Source of the DNA: Dehalococcoidia bacterium
Lineage (GTDB): Bacteria > Chloroflexota > Dehalococcoidia > Dehalococcoidales > UBA3254
Length of the DNA: 9,519 nt
Assembly: GCA_030691835.1 (NCBI GenBank)
Contig: JAUYDO010000074.1
Span: 1 to 9,519 of the forward strand
Reading direction: 5' to 3'
Within the stretch, counting starts at the first letter, position 1, and the number at the start of each line of letters is the position of its first letter. The position numbers and the translations under genes are program-made. Under the pieces are notes generated by a model. That model was not told the DNA's origin. It saw nothing but the letters and a program-made list of their open reading frames with translations, and did not search any database. Of this stretch, positions 1 through 6,230 are shown one piece after another.

Positions 1-2369
1 CATACAAGAAGAGAGTGTATTCTCCCAACAGGATTAAGTATCCCCTGATTAGAGTCGATTGGGACCCGGAAGGTGAGAGACATCCGGAGAACCGGGGCAA
101 GAGTAAATTCAAGAGGATTTCCTGGGACGAGGCGGCTGATATAGTCGCCAGCGAGATAAAGAGGATACACAAGCAATACGGTCCTTTAGGAATTCTTGCG
201 CAGGCAGACGGGCACGGCGAATGCAAGACTATTCATGCCGCGCACGGACAGCAGACCCTGCTCCTGGAAAAGATGGGAGGGTATACCCAGCAAGCCAGAA
301 ATCCGGATAGCTGGGAAGGGTGGTACTGGGGAGCAAAACACGTCTGGGGACAGGGCAACATCGGTATGATGAGACCGGCAGACAATATAGTGAAAGACAT
401 TACCGATAACTGCGATATGGTGCTGTTCTGGGGCTGTGACCCGGAAGCCACACCCTGGGGATTTACCGGACAGTTTGCCAGCCGGCTGTGCTTTTTCTGG
501 TCGGAAGCCGGGATAAAGCAGGTGTATGTCTGCCCGGACCTGAACTACGGAGCGGCGGTCCACGCCGATAAATGGATTCCCATCTTGCCCAATACTGATG
601 CCGCCCTGCAACTCGCCATCATTTATGTCTGGCTCACCGAAGGTACATACGATAAAGAGTATATCAGGACTCACACGGTGGGCTTTGATAAGGTCAGAGA
701 CTATGTGCTTGGCAAAGAAGACGGAGTGCCTAAAACACCGGAGTGGGCTTCCGGGAAATGCGGCGTCCCGGAATGGACTATCAAGGCGCTGGCGCGAGAA
801 TGGGCATCCAGAACAGTATCAATAGCCCACTATTTCGGGGGCTCCTATATCAGGGGCGCGTATTCACACGAGCCTGCCAGGTTGGAATGTATCCTGCTGG
901 GAATGCGGGGGTTGGGAAAGCCCGGTGTGCACCAGTGTCAGATAAGCTATCAGGGAATGCCCAGAAACAAGGTGGTCAAAAGAGGGCTTTTGCATTCCGC
1001 CGCATTTAACCAGCGCGCGCTGAAGCCGGTTAAACCTACTCTGCTGGTAGATATGAAGCAACACATCCCCAAGACCCTTATCCAGAAAGCGATTACCGAC
1101 CCGCCGGTGAGCAGCTGGGGCACCGGAGCCATAGATGCCGAGGTCGAAGACCAGTTCATAAAATACACGTACCCCATCCCTGAAAAGGATGGCGGCACCG
1201 AGATACACATGATATGGACCGATACCCCCTGCCGCACTACCTGCTGGAACTGCGGCAACGAGACGGTAGAGGCTATAAGAAGTCCGAAGATAGAATGCGT
1301 TGTCGCCCAGCATCCGTGGCTCGAGAACGACTGCCTCATTGCCGATATTATCCTGCCCGCCAATACCACTTTAGAGGTAGAGGACATAGTAACCAACCTG
1401 AGGGAAGGCGTCCAGTTCCAGAGCGCCGCGTTCCAGCGGCAAGCCATCAAGCCCGTAGGCGAGTCCAGGAGCGACTACCAGGTGGTCTGTGAAATAGCTA
1501 AGAGGCTGGGGATGCTCGAGAAGATTACCGAGGGTAAAACCGACGAAGAGCTGATGAAGAGCTACTTTAACACTTTAGGCATACAGAATTTTATAAGCTG
1601 GGACGAGTTCAAAGAGAAGGGGTATTTTGTATTTCCGGTAGCGGAGGACTGGGAGAAGGATACCGCTGGTCTGGCAAAGTTCTACGCAGACCCCGAGAAA
1701 AATCCGCTGCCGACGCCCTCGGGCAAGCTGGAGTTTTACTCCGAGAGATTAGCCAAACACTTCCCTGACGATAAAGAAAGACCGCCTATACCGAAGTGGA
1801 TTGAAAAGAGCGAGACTCATGATGAAAGGCTCTCCAGCAAACGTGCTAATGTGTATCCCCTGCTCATCGTCTCCAACCACGGCAGATGGCGGGTGCACGC
1901 CCAGTGCGACGATATCCCCTGGACCCGGGAAGTCCTGACCTGCAAGGTAAAGGGGTCGGATGGCTACATGTATGAGCCGCTGTGGCTCCATCTCTCGGAC
2001 GCCGCTAAGCGGGGAATAAAGAGCGGCGATATAGTCAAAGTGTTTAACGAGAGAGGCGCTGTCCTCGGTGGAGCGCTGGTCTGGGAAAGAATAATGCCCG
2101 GCGTGGTGTACATGGACCACGGGGCGAGGCTCGACTTTATTATTCCGGGAAAACTTGATAGAGGAGGCGCTATTAACCTCATTACGCCGGAGGGAATTAC
2201 CTCTAAATACTGCGCTGGTGAGGCAACGAGTGGATTCCTGGTTGAGGTGGAGAGAGTCTCTATGGCGCAGATGGACGAATGGAAAAGACAATACCCTGAG
2301 GCATTTGCCCGGGAGTACGACCCGGCTTCCGGACTGCGCTTTAACGCCTGGGTTGAAGCAGGTGAGTAA
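1..2369 (+). CDS. Molybdopterin oxidoreductase, transhydroxylase-like large subunit (5' end outside window)
   Basis: Large subunit of a bis-MGD molybdenum (or tungsten) enzyme of the DMSO-reductase superfamily. The reading frame is open to the left edge, so the GTG at 15 is not the real start and the N-terminus lies outside. Numbering residues from that GTG, the entry motif YSPNRIKYPL is at 2-11, followed by ISWDEA at 35-40 and the cofactor-binding stretch with HGE (67-69), NPDSWEGWYWG (96-106) and WGCDPE (139-144). HADKWIPILPNTDAA (183-197) is typical of the family. The C-terminal molybdopterin-dinucleotide-binding beta-barrel covers about 612-748. From memory, the Asp-Ser pair D98/S99 and the HGE histidine resemble the active site of pyrogallol-phloroglucinol transhydroxylase, where Ser ligates Mo; this is inference. 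An N-terminal Fe-S motif cannot be judged here. No electron-transfer subunit follows; a tautomerase does, 34 bp downstream. The family call is firm; the substrate is unknown. Confidence 0.9.
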   Translation, partial: YKKRVYSPNRIKYPLIRVDWDPEGERHPENRGKSKFKRISWDEAADIVASEIKRIHKQYGPLGILAQADGHGECKTIHAAHGQQTLLLEKMGGYTQQARNPDSWEGWYWGAKHVWGQGNIGMMRPADNIVKDITDNCDMVLFWGCDPEATPWGFTGQFASRLCFFWSEAGIKQVYVCPDLNYGAAVHADKWIPILPNTDAALQLAIIYVWLTEGTYDKEYIRTHTVGFDKVRDYVLGKEDGVPKTPEWASGKCGVPEWTIKALAREWASRTVSIAHYFGGSYIRGAYSHEPARLECILLGMRGLGKPGVHQCQISYQGMPRNKVVKRGLLHSAAFNQRALKPVKPTLLVDMKQHIPKTLIQKAITDPPVSSWGTGAIDAEVEDQFIKYTYPIPEKDGGTEIHMIWTDTPCRTTCWNCGNETVEAIRSPKIECVVAQHPWLENDCLIADIILPANTTLEVEDIVTNLREGVQFQSAAFQRQAIKPVGESRSDYQVVCEIAKRLGMLEKITEGKTDEELMKSYFNTLGIQNFISWDEFKEKGYFVFPVAEDWEKDTAGLAKFYADPEKNPLPTPSGKLEFYSERLAKHFPDDKERPPIPKWIEKSETHDERLSSKRANVYPLLIVSNHGRWRVHAQCDDIPWTREVLTCKVKGSDGYMYEPLWLHLSDAAKRGIKSGDIVKVFNERGAVLGGALVWERIMPGVVYMDHGARLDFIIPGKLDRGGAINLITPEGITSKYCAGEATSGFLVEVERVSMAQMDEWKRQYPEAFAREYDPASGLRFNAWVEAGE

Positions 2370-2403
2370 TAACGTATCCAAATATAGATAAAGGAGGTAG
2401 ACC

Positions 2404-2586
2404 ATGCCAGTAGTAATCGTGGAGATGTGGAAGGGACGCACCCCGGAGCAATACAAGCAGCTCGTGGAGGGTATCACCAGCTCGTTCGTAAAATTGGGAA
2501 CCAAGGCGGAGGCGGTACAGATTATTCTCAAGGAGAACGACAAGAACCACTGGGCTATAGCCGGTAAGCTCTGCTCGGAGCAGTAA
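2404..2586 (+). CDS. 4-oxalocrotonate tautomerase family protein
   Basis: A 60-codon gene for a small tautomerase, a family whose members use the amino group of Pro1 (after Met removal) to move protons between keto and enol forms and usually assemble as hexamers. The protein begins MPVVIVEMWKGR, giving Pro1 and Arg11 at the standard places. The middle (AVQIILKEN) and end (NHWAIAGK) follow the family pattern. Compared with Pseudomonas 4-OT there is one residue fewer, Gln38 stands where Arg39 is catalytic, and Trp49 replaces Phe50, so substrate preference probably differs from 2-hydroxymuconate. A strong Shine-Dalgarno AAGGAGGT (2391-2398) lies 5 nt before the ATG. The gene is 34 bp behind the molybdoenzyme with no terminator between, so the two are probably co-transcribed and may act on the same enol or aromatic intermediate. 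Confidence 0.88.
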   Translation: MPVVIVEMWKGRTPEQYKQLVEGITSSFVKLGTKAEAVQIILKENDKNHWAIAGKLCSEQ

Positions 2587-2630
2587 TAATACCTGTCAGG
2601 AAAACACTGGCGCTGTGCCTCAGCACCTTG

Positions 2631-2654
2631 CCGCTTCCCGCGAGGGAAAGGCGG
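2631..2654 (+). other. Stem-loop after the tautomerase gene
   Basis: CCGCTTCCC (2631-2639) pairs with GGGAA and GCGG (2644-2648, 2651-2654) around a GCGA tetraloop, with AG (2649-2650) bulged. It sits 45 bp after the tautomerase stop. No run of T follows, so it is not a typical intrinsic terminator; it could protect the 3' end of the molybdoenzyme-tautomerase transcript or be a Rho-assisted end. Confidence 0.4.
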
Positions 2655-2669
2655 ACTAAGCACGTTCGA

Positions 2670-2699
2670 TTGGACATATCGCTCGTATTGTGGTTTAAT
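2670..2699 (+). promoter_or_regulatory. Putative sigma-70-type promoter for the 2737 gene
   Basis: A TTGGAC box (2670-2675) is followed after 18 bp by TTTAAT (2694-2699), which is preceded by TG plus one base (2691-2693), giving an extended -10. Transcription would begin near 2706, about 30 nt before the TTG start and its ribosome binding site. This supports a separate transcription unit from the molybdoenzyme operon. It was identified by eye only. Confidence 0.42.
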
Positions 2700-2724
2700 G
2701 GATTTTGAATTCTAACACTGGCAC

Positions 2725-2730
2725 AAGGAG
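2725..2730 (+). promoter_or_regulatory. Ribosome binding site that fixes a TTG start
   Basis: AAGGAG lies 6 nt before the TTG at 2737-2739. There is no ATG or GTG at a suitable distance in this frame, so this site is the main reason to accept the TTG start of the membrane protein. Confidence 0.65.
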
Positions 2731-2736
2731 TGAAAT

Positions 2737-3219
2737 TTGGACGGCGGTAACGCACAACAGCCCGGTATCTGGCAAAACCTGATACTTCTGGTTCCCATCA
2801 TCCTGATTCTGGTCTACAGCATCTGGCGGAGGCGCCAGCGCGCCAGCACCAAGCTCGAGGTAGCTGTCGGACTTTTATCTCATATCAATCACAACATCAA
2901 GGTCACGGAGTCCTATCTCAAAGACTGGCGGAGCATGAAGAAGTTCAAGACCGGGAACTGGCTCAAGCACAAGGACAAGATGGGCTTCCTCGACCCGGCG
3001 ATTCAGACGGCGGTGAACGAAGCGTTCAACATGGCTAACGATTTCAACCAGCAGATAGATGGTGCCCGCAGGAGCAAAACGGCAAGTTACGTGGCTGGCT
3101 TGCCGGTGGAAAAGCTTAGGGAGCCGCTCACCAAAGCCAAGCAGGGCATCGTCGTGTGGGTTCAGGCGAACATTCAAACCGAGATGTGGCAGGGTCGCCG
3201 CCGCGGTCTTTTCGGCTAG
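2737..3219 (+). CDS. Small membrane-anchored protein of unknown function
   Basis: I do not recognise a family. The 160-residue product starts at TTG behind AAGGAG. Residues 11-30 form one strongly hydrophobic helix (rich in Ile, Leu and Val), followed at once by RRRQR, so the positive-inside rule puts the short N-terminus outside and the remaining 130 residues in the cytoplasm. The soluble part is mostly helical in character, has no cysteine, is rich in Lys and Arg (for instance MKKFKTGNW and KHKDKM at about 67-82) and has conspicuous tryptophans. It ends in the basic tail RRRGLFG. A signal anchor rather than a cleaved signal peptide is likely, since no cleavage-site pattern is visible. It stands 36 bp before the deacetylase-like gene in the same direction and may share its transcript. 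The coding call rests on the full-length open frame, the ribosome binding site and the clean helix-plus-positive-charge topology. Confidence 0.75.
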   Translation: MDGGNAQQPGIWQNLILLVPIILILVYSIWRRRQRASTKLEVAVGLLSHINHNIKVTESYLKDWRSMKKFKTGNWLKHKDKMGFLDPAIQTAVNEAFNMANDFNQQIDGARRSKTASYVAGLPVEKLREPLTKAKQGIVVWVQANIQTEMWQGRRRGLFG

Positions 3220-3232
3220 AGCAGTACCCCCC

Positions 3233-3238
3233 TATAAT
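3233..3238 (+). promoter_or_regulatory. Possible -10 box before the deacetylase-like gene
   Basis: A perfect TATAAT lies 17 bp before the ATG at 3256. The -35 region inside the end of the preceding gene (around TTTTCG, 3209-3214) is poor. If used, the transcript would have a leader of only about 10 nt, which fits the lack of a clear Shine-Dalgarno. It could be chance. Confidence 0.3.
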
Positions 3239-3255
3239 TCTCCAAAGACGTCTGC

Positions 3256-4113
3256 ATGAAGAGAACCGGCATCTTCTTTACCTATTTCCAGGGCGAAAGG
3301 CTCAGGGACTTTCCTGAGGCGCTAGCCGGCTTACTGGACAAGGACAATATAGCCTACTATGACGCCGTGTATAACCTGCGCAATGGACTCTACTACCTGG
3401 AACCGGTGCAGGAAGAGCTTCTGCTGAAGGTGCACTCCCGCGAGATGGTAGAGGAGGTCAAGCGCACCGGCGATTACGAATCCGCACTCTACTCAGCCGG
3501 GGGCACCGTCCACGCCGCCAACGAGATACGGCTGGGTAAGATTGATAATGCCTTCGTGTTCACCAGTTTCGGCGACCACCATGCGGGAAGGAATTTCTGC
3601 GGCGGCTGGTGCTACTTCAACGGCGCCGCATTAGCCATCGCCGACCTCAGAGACCATGGGGCAAAGCGCTTCTGCATCGTGGACACGGACAGTCACCACG
3701 GGGACGGCACCAGAGACATCTTCCGCGCTGACGCCGATGTGCTCCACGTCTGCTTCTGTCACCAGGACTACTCCGATAAGTACAACAAGGTGGATGTCAT
3801 GATTCCCTACCGCACCACGGACGAAGAGTACGTGGCAAAGATGAAGCGGGAGTTTGTGCCCAGGGTGCTGGACTTCAAGCCGGAGTATATCTTCTGGGAG
3901 TATGGCTATGACGCCACGAAAGGCGAGTACGGGGACAAGGGCATATCGTGGGATGTGCACATCAGGTTTGCCGAGGTCATCAAGGGAGCGGCGGATAAAG
4001 CCTCAAATGGCAGGCTGATTACCATTCTCTGCGGCGGCTCGCGCCGTGACATAGCCACCTACACCATACCGCGCATCATCGCCACAATGGCTGAGCTACC
4101 TTCAGCAGGTTGA
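3256..4113 (+). CDS. Histone deacetylase-fold metallohydrolase, atypical active site
   Basis: A 285-residue protein of the arginase/deacetylase superfamily (HDAC, AcuC and acetylpolyamine amidohydrolase relatives), zinc enzymes that remove acyl groups from lysine or polyamines. The signature order is intact: DHHAG (107-111, the His-His dyad), GGWCYFNGAALA (116-127), DTDSHHGDGT (143-152, with Zn ligands D145 and H147) and GYDA (217-220, third ligand D219). The usual final motif, a Gly-Gly-Tyr whose Tyr stabilises the oxyanion, reads LCGGSRRD (258-265), so Ser262 replaces the Tyr. Class IIa HDACs have His there and are weak on acetyl-lysine, so this protein may be weakly active, use another acyl group, or bind rather than cleave. 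An in-frame stop at 3235-3237 leaves the ATG as the only good start; the ribosome binding site is weak. The length is slightly short for the family. Its 3' end overlaps the opposing rimI by 12 bp. Confidence 0.88.
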   Translation: MKRTGIFFTYFQGERLRDFPEALAGLLDKDNIAYYDAVYNLRNGLYYLEPVQEELLLKVHSREMVEEVKRTGDYESALYSAGGTVHAANEIRLGKIDNAFVFTSFGDHHAGRNFCGGWCYFNGAALAIADLRDHGAKRFCIVDTDSHHGDGTRDIFRADADVLHVCFCHQDYSDKYNKVDVMIPYRTTDEEYVAKMKREFVPRVLDFKPEYIFWEYGYDATKGEYGDKGISWDVHIRFAEVIKGAADKASNGRLITILCGGSRRDIATYTIPRIIATMAELPSAG

Positions 4114-4797
4114 CAGGGCTTCCGGGTCGTAGTTTACCGTGCCCATATCGGCGAGGTGAGCTTCCTTTAATTTCCTTAACCTTGCCTGGAAAGACTCCAG
4201 CGCGAGTCCCTCCGTGGACATGAGCAGGGCATCCTCTTTATTATCGGTATAGTAGCCGCGCCGTACCCCGACCTCGACAAAACCGTACTTCTCATACAGC
4301 TTATGGGCGGCTACATTGGACTTGCGCACCTCCAGCGTCATGATGCTGGCTTTGAGCTTATACGCCAGGTCCAGCCCGGCGATAAGCAGGAGCTCGCCCA
4401 GCCCCTGCTGGCGGCACTGCTCCCGCACCGCGATATTTATGATATGGGCTTCGTCAGCCATCATCCAGATACCGATAAAACCCATGATGTATTGAAGAGG
4501 AGCCTTTTGGGCGACGCGCGAACTACTGCCACGAAAAAGCTGTTTGATGCGGTGAGCCAGTCCGGAAGGCTCCTGCTCAGGCTTAACCGGCTCAGGGGTC
4601 CGCTCCTCCTCACCGTAAACCACGATGTAATGTGCCAGCCGGTTATCCAGCTCATGACGGAAGTTGACGGGAGGCCACATGGTCGGGAAGGCTTCCCGGT
4701 CAATCTGCGTTATCTGGGCAATATCTTCCTTGCACATCCGCCGCAGATGGTACGGCGGAGGTATCTTTACCTTAGAATCCTTTTCTGTTTCCAGCAT
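4102..4797 (-). CDS. rimI: RimI-like ribosomal-protein-alanine N-acetyltransferase
   Basis: GNAT-family acetyltransferase, 231 residues, that in characterised homologues transfers acetyl from acetyl-CoA to protein N-termini (ribosomal protein S18 in enterobacteria). The GNAT core begins near residue 17 and resumes after an insertion. AHIINIAV (117-124) is strand 4, RQQGLG (129-134) the acetyl-CoA pyrophosphate loop, TLEVRKSN (154-161) carries the family Glu156, and LYEKYGF (167-173) with RRGYYTDNKEDALLM (179-193) is the typical RimI ending with Tyr168. At about 230 residues it is well over the usual 150: a hydrophilic Pro/Glu then Arg/Ser-rich insertion spans about 62-101, and a charged tail follows residue 196. 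The ATG is 5 nt after the ruvB stop, with only a weak ribosome binding site, so translational coupling to ruvB is likely. Its stop codon lies inside the 3' end of the convergent deacetylase-like gene. The exact substrate is inferred. Confidence 0.88.
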   Translation of the reverse strand: MLETEKDSKVKIPPPYHLRRMCKEDIAQITQIDREAFPTMWPPVNFRHELDNRLAHYIVVYGEEERTPEPVKPEQEPSGLAHRIKQLFRGSSSRVAQKAPLQYIMGFIGIWMMADEAHIINIAVREQCRQQGLGELLLIAGLDLAYKLKASIMTLEVRKSNVAAHKLYEKYGFVEVGVRRGYYTDNKEDALLMSTEGLALESFQARLRKLKEAHLADMGTVNYDPEALSTC

Positions 4798-4802
4798 TTG
4801 TG

Positions 4803-5831
4803 TTATCCGGGTGACCAGAGTGTACCCTGGGCGGTCTTTTTCTTGTACGGTACACCGAGATGCTCGTAAGCCAGCGCCGTAGCCAGCCTGCCCCGTGGCG
4901 TCCGTTCCAGGAATCCCAACTGCAAAAGGTACGGCTCGTAGACGTCCATTATGGTGTCCGCCTCTTCACTGATTGAGGCGGCGATGGTCTCCAGCCCCAC
5001 CGGACCGCCGTTGAACTTATCTATTATGGTATGCAGGAGCTTGTGGTCTATCTCGTCCAGCCCGATTGGGTCCACCTCAAGCTTGCTCAGCGCCTCGACC
5101 GCCACGTTATGCGTGACGATGCCCTTCGCCTTAACCTGGGCAAAGTCCCTTACACGCTTAAGCAGTCGGTTAGCCACGCGGGGCGTGCCCCTGGCGCGGC
5201 AGGCTATCTCTTTCAGCCCGGCGGGGTCAGCCTTCACCTTGAGGATGACGGCGGAGCGCTTCAGGATTCTCTCTATGGACTCCTGGTCGTAGAAATCAAG
5301 ACGGTGCACCATGCCGAACCTGTCACGGAGCGGCGGACTCAATAGCGCGTAGCGGGTGGTGGCTCCAATCAGGGTAAAGGGCGGCAGTTTCAGTCGCAGG
5401 CTCTTTGCCCCGGGACCCTTGCCTATAATGATGTCCAGGGCGAAGTCCTCCATCGCCGGGTACAGGATTTCCTCGACCACGCGGGCGAGGCGGTGGATTT
5501 CGTCGATGAAGAGGATATCGTGGTTGCGCAGGTTGGTGAGTATAGCCGCCAGCTCGCCGGTGCGCTCTATCGCGGGACCGGAGGTTATCTTGATGCTGAC
5601 TCCCATCTCGATGGCGATAATGTAAGCCAGGGTGGTCTTGCCCAGCCCGGGCGGACCGTAGAGGAGAATATGGTCCAGCGCCTCGTCCCTGCCCTTCGCC
5701 GCGGCGATGGCGATGCTAAGGTTGTCCTTGACCTTGTTCTGCCCGATGAAGTCACCGAGGCACTTTGGACGCAGGCTGGTGTCCAGCACCGCGTCATCAA
5801 CAGCGGACTTCCCCGAAACGATACGAGCGAT
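4803..5831 (-). CDS. ruvB: Holliday junction branch migration ATPase RuvB
   Basis: Hexameric AAA+ motor that, with RuvA, drives branch migration of Holliday junctions in recombinational repair. Numbered from the proposed ATC start (342 residues): SLRPK at 19-23, Walker [10 protein letters not shown] 59-67, Walker B FIDEIH 108-113, sensor 1 GATTR 156-160, arginine-finger segment LRDRF 168-172, sensor 2 GTPRVANR 215-222, and the DNA-binding winged helix with [10 protein letters not shown] and TPRGRLAT at about 275-318. Start choice: the only ordinary in-frame start codon near this end is GTG at 5789 (328 residues), which has no Shine-Dalgarno and would cut off RIVS plus twelve residues before SLRP, a spacing identical to RLVS...SLRP of Bacillus subtilis RuvB. 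An in-frame TAA (5832-5834) blocks anything further upstream. ATC at 5831 has a good ribosome binding site and promoter. ruvA and ruvC are not in the window; rimI follows after 5 nt. Confidence 0.93.
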   Translation of the reverse strand: MARIVSGKSAVDDAVLDTSLRPKCLGDFIGQNKVKDNLSIAIAAAKGRDEALDHILLYGPPGLGKTTLAYIIAIEMGVSIKITSGPAIERTGELAAILTNLRNHDILFIDEIHRLARVVEEILYPAMEDFALDIIIGKGPGAKSLRLKLPPFTLIGATTRYALLSPPLRDRFGMVHRLDFYDQESIERILKRSAVILKVKADPAGLKEIACRARGTPRVANRLLKRVRDFAQVKAKGIVTHNVAVEALSKLEVDPIGLDEIDHKLLHTIIDKFNGGPVGLETIAASISEEADTIMDVYEPYLLQLGFLERTPRGRLATALAYEHLGVPYKKKTAQGTLWSPG

Positions 5832-5839
5832 TTAAGCTA

Positions 5840-5845
5840 CCCCCT
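5840..5845 (-). promoter_or_regulatory. Shine-Dalgarno pointing to the ATC start of ruvB
   Basis: On the minus strand AGGGGG followed by T is one base from AGGAGGT and lies 8 nt before the ATC at 5831-5829. The distance is right for that codon and far too long (50 nt) for the GTG at 5789. Confidence 0.55.
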
Positions 5846-5860
5846 GTCTGAACTAAACCC

Positions 5861-5869
5861 ATTATAACA
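5861..5869 (-). promoter_or_regulatory. Extended -10 promoter of ruvB-rimI
   Basis: The minus strand reads TGTTATAAT, a perfect TG-n-TATAAT extended -10 element. No convincing -35 is seen 16-18 bp upstream, as is common when the extended -10 is perfect. Transcription would start near 5854, leaving a leader of about 22 nt that contains the Shine-Dalgarno before the ATC. It would serve ruvB and the closely spaced rimI. Confidence 0.6.
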
Positions 5870-6008
5870 TAGTGGCAGAGGCGGAGGCACTTTCGAGGAC
5901 TCAGGCTTCCGCAAAACGAATATAATCAGAGTTTCGCGGGATGCTCACTCGGGAACTCTTCTATATCGGTCAACCGCTATCGGGAAAAGCTCCGAATCTC
6001 AAGCACCA

Positions 6009-6034
6009 ATCCGCCTGAGGCGGATGGCAATCTC
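6009..6034 (+). repeat. Palindromic repeat, copy A (partial)
   Basis: A perfect 7-bp stem ATCCGCC/GGCGGAT (6009-6015 and 6019-6025) with a TGA loop leads directly into GGCAATCTC (6026-6034). The right end matches the end of copy B in inverted orientation: TGGCAATCTC at 6025-6034 is the exact reverse complement of 6087-6096. The left arm that would carry the GTCATTGCG-like end is not recognisable, so this copy looks degenerate or chimeric. Confidence 0.55.
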
Positions 6035-6086
6035 CGATTAGTGAGATGCGGTTTTACTTTTAAAAAAGACTGTTGTACAAATTTCT

Positions 6087-6125
6087 GAGATTGCCACGAG
6101 CGCCTCTGGCGCTCTCGCAATGACA
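6087..6125 (-). repeat. Palindromic repeat, copy B (CATTGCGAG...GGCAATCTC type)
   Basis: Read on the minus strand, the 39-bp element starts TGTCATTGCGAG and ends GTGGCAATCTC. Its core is a perfect 7-bp stem GAGCGCC/GGCGCTC (6098-6114 region, TCT loop on the plus strand), and ATTGC (6090-6094) can pair with GCAAT (6117-6121) outside it. I recall this consensus as a widespread dispersed intergenic repeat in many bacteria; that is recollection, not a search. It faces copy A across 52 bp. Confidence 0.6.
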
Positions 6126-6230
6126 ATTTAAGAGACGCTGCTGGCGGGCTCGAAACTACAATCATGTTCAATTTCCTCCGTACCAATTGCAATACTTACG
6201 CGAATAATAAGATAACACAGACAACCCGCG

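Noticed and set aside
15..17. GTG as the start of the molybdoenzyme
   Set aside because: The frame is open to the left edge (YKKR before it), no Shine-Dalgarno is seen, and the YSPNRIKYPL motif is normally preceded by an N-terminal domain.
2615..2626. GTGC/GCAC mini-hairpin after the tautomerase gene
   Set aside because: It has only four base pairs and no T tract, so it is not distinguishable from chance.
1749..2663. 304-codon open frame on the minus strand across the end of the molybdoenzyme
   Set aside because: It is antisense to a clear family domain and the tautomerase, has no recognisable motif, and arises from codon bias of the real genes.
5921..5926. TATAAT on the plus strand upstream of ruvB
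   Set aside because: There is no -35 or extended -10, and no plus-strand gene follows before rpoC's antisense strand.
5977..6192. 71-codon open frame on the minus strand between ruvB and rpoC
   Set aside because: It is largely a translation of the palindromic repeats, with no good ribosome binding site or family resemblance.
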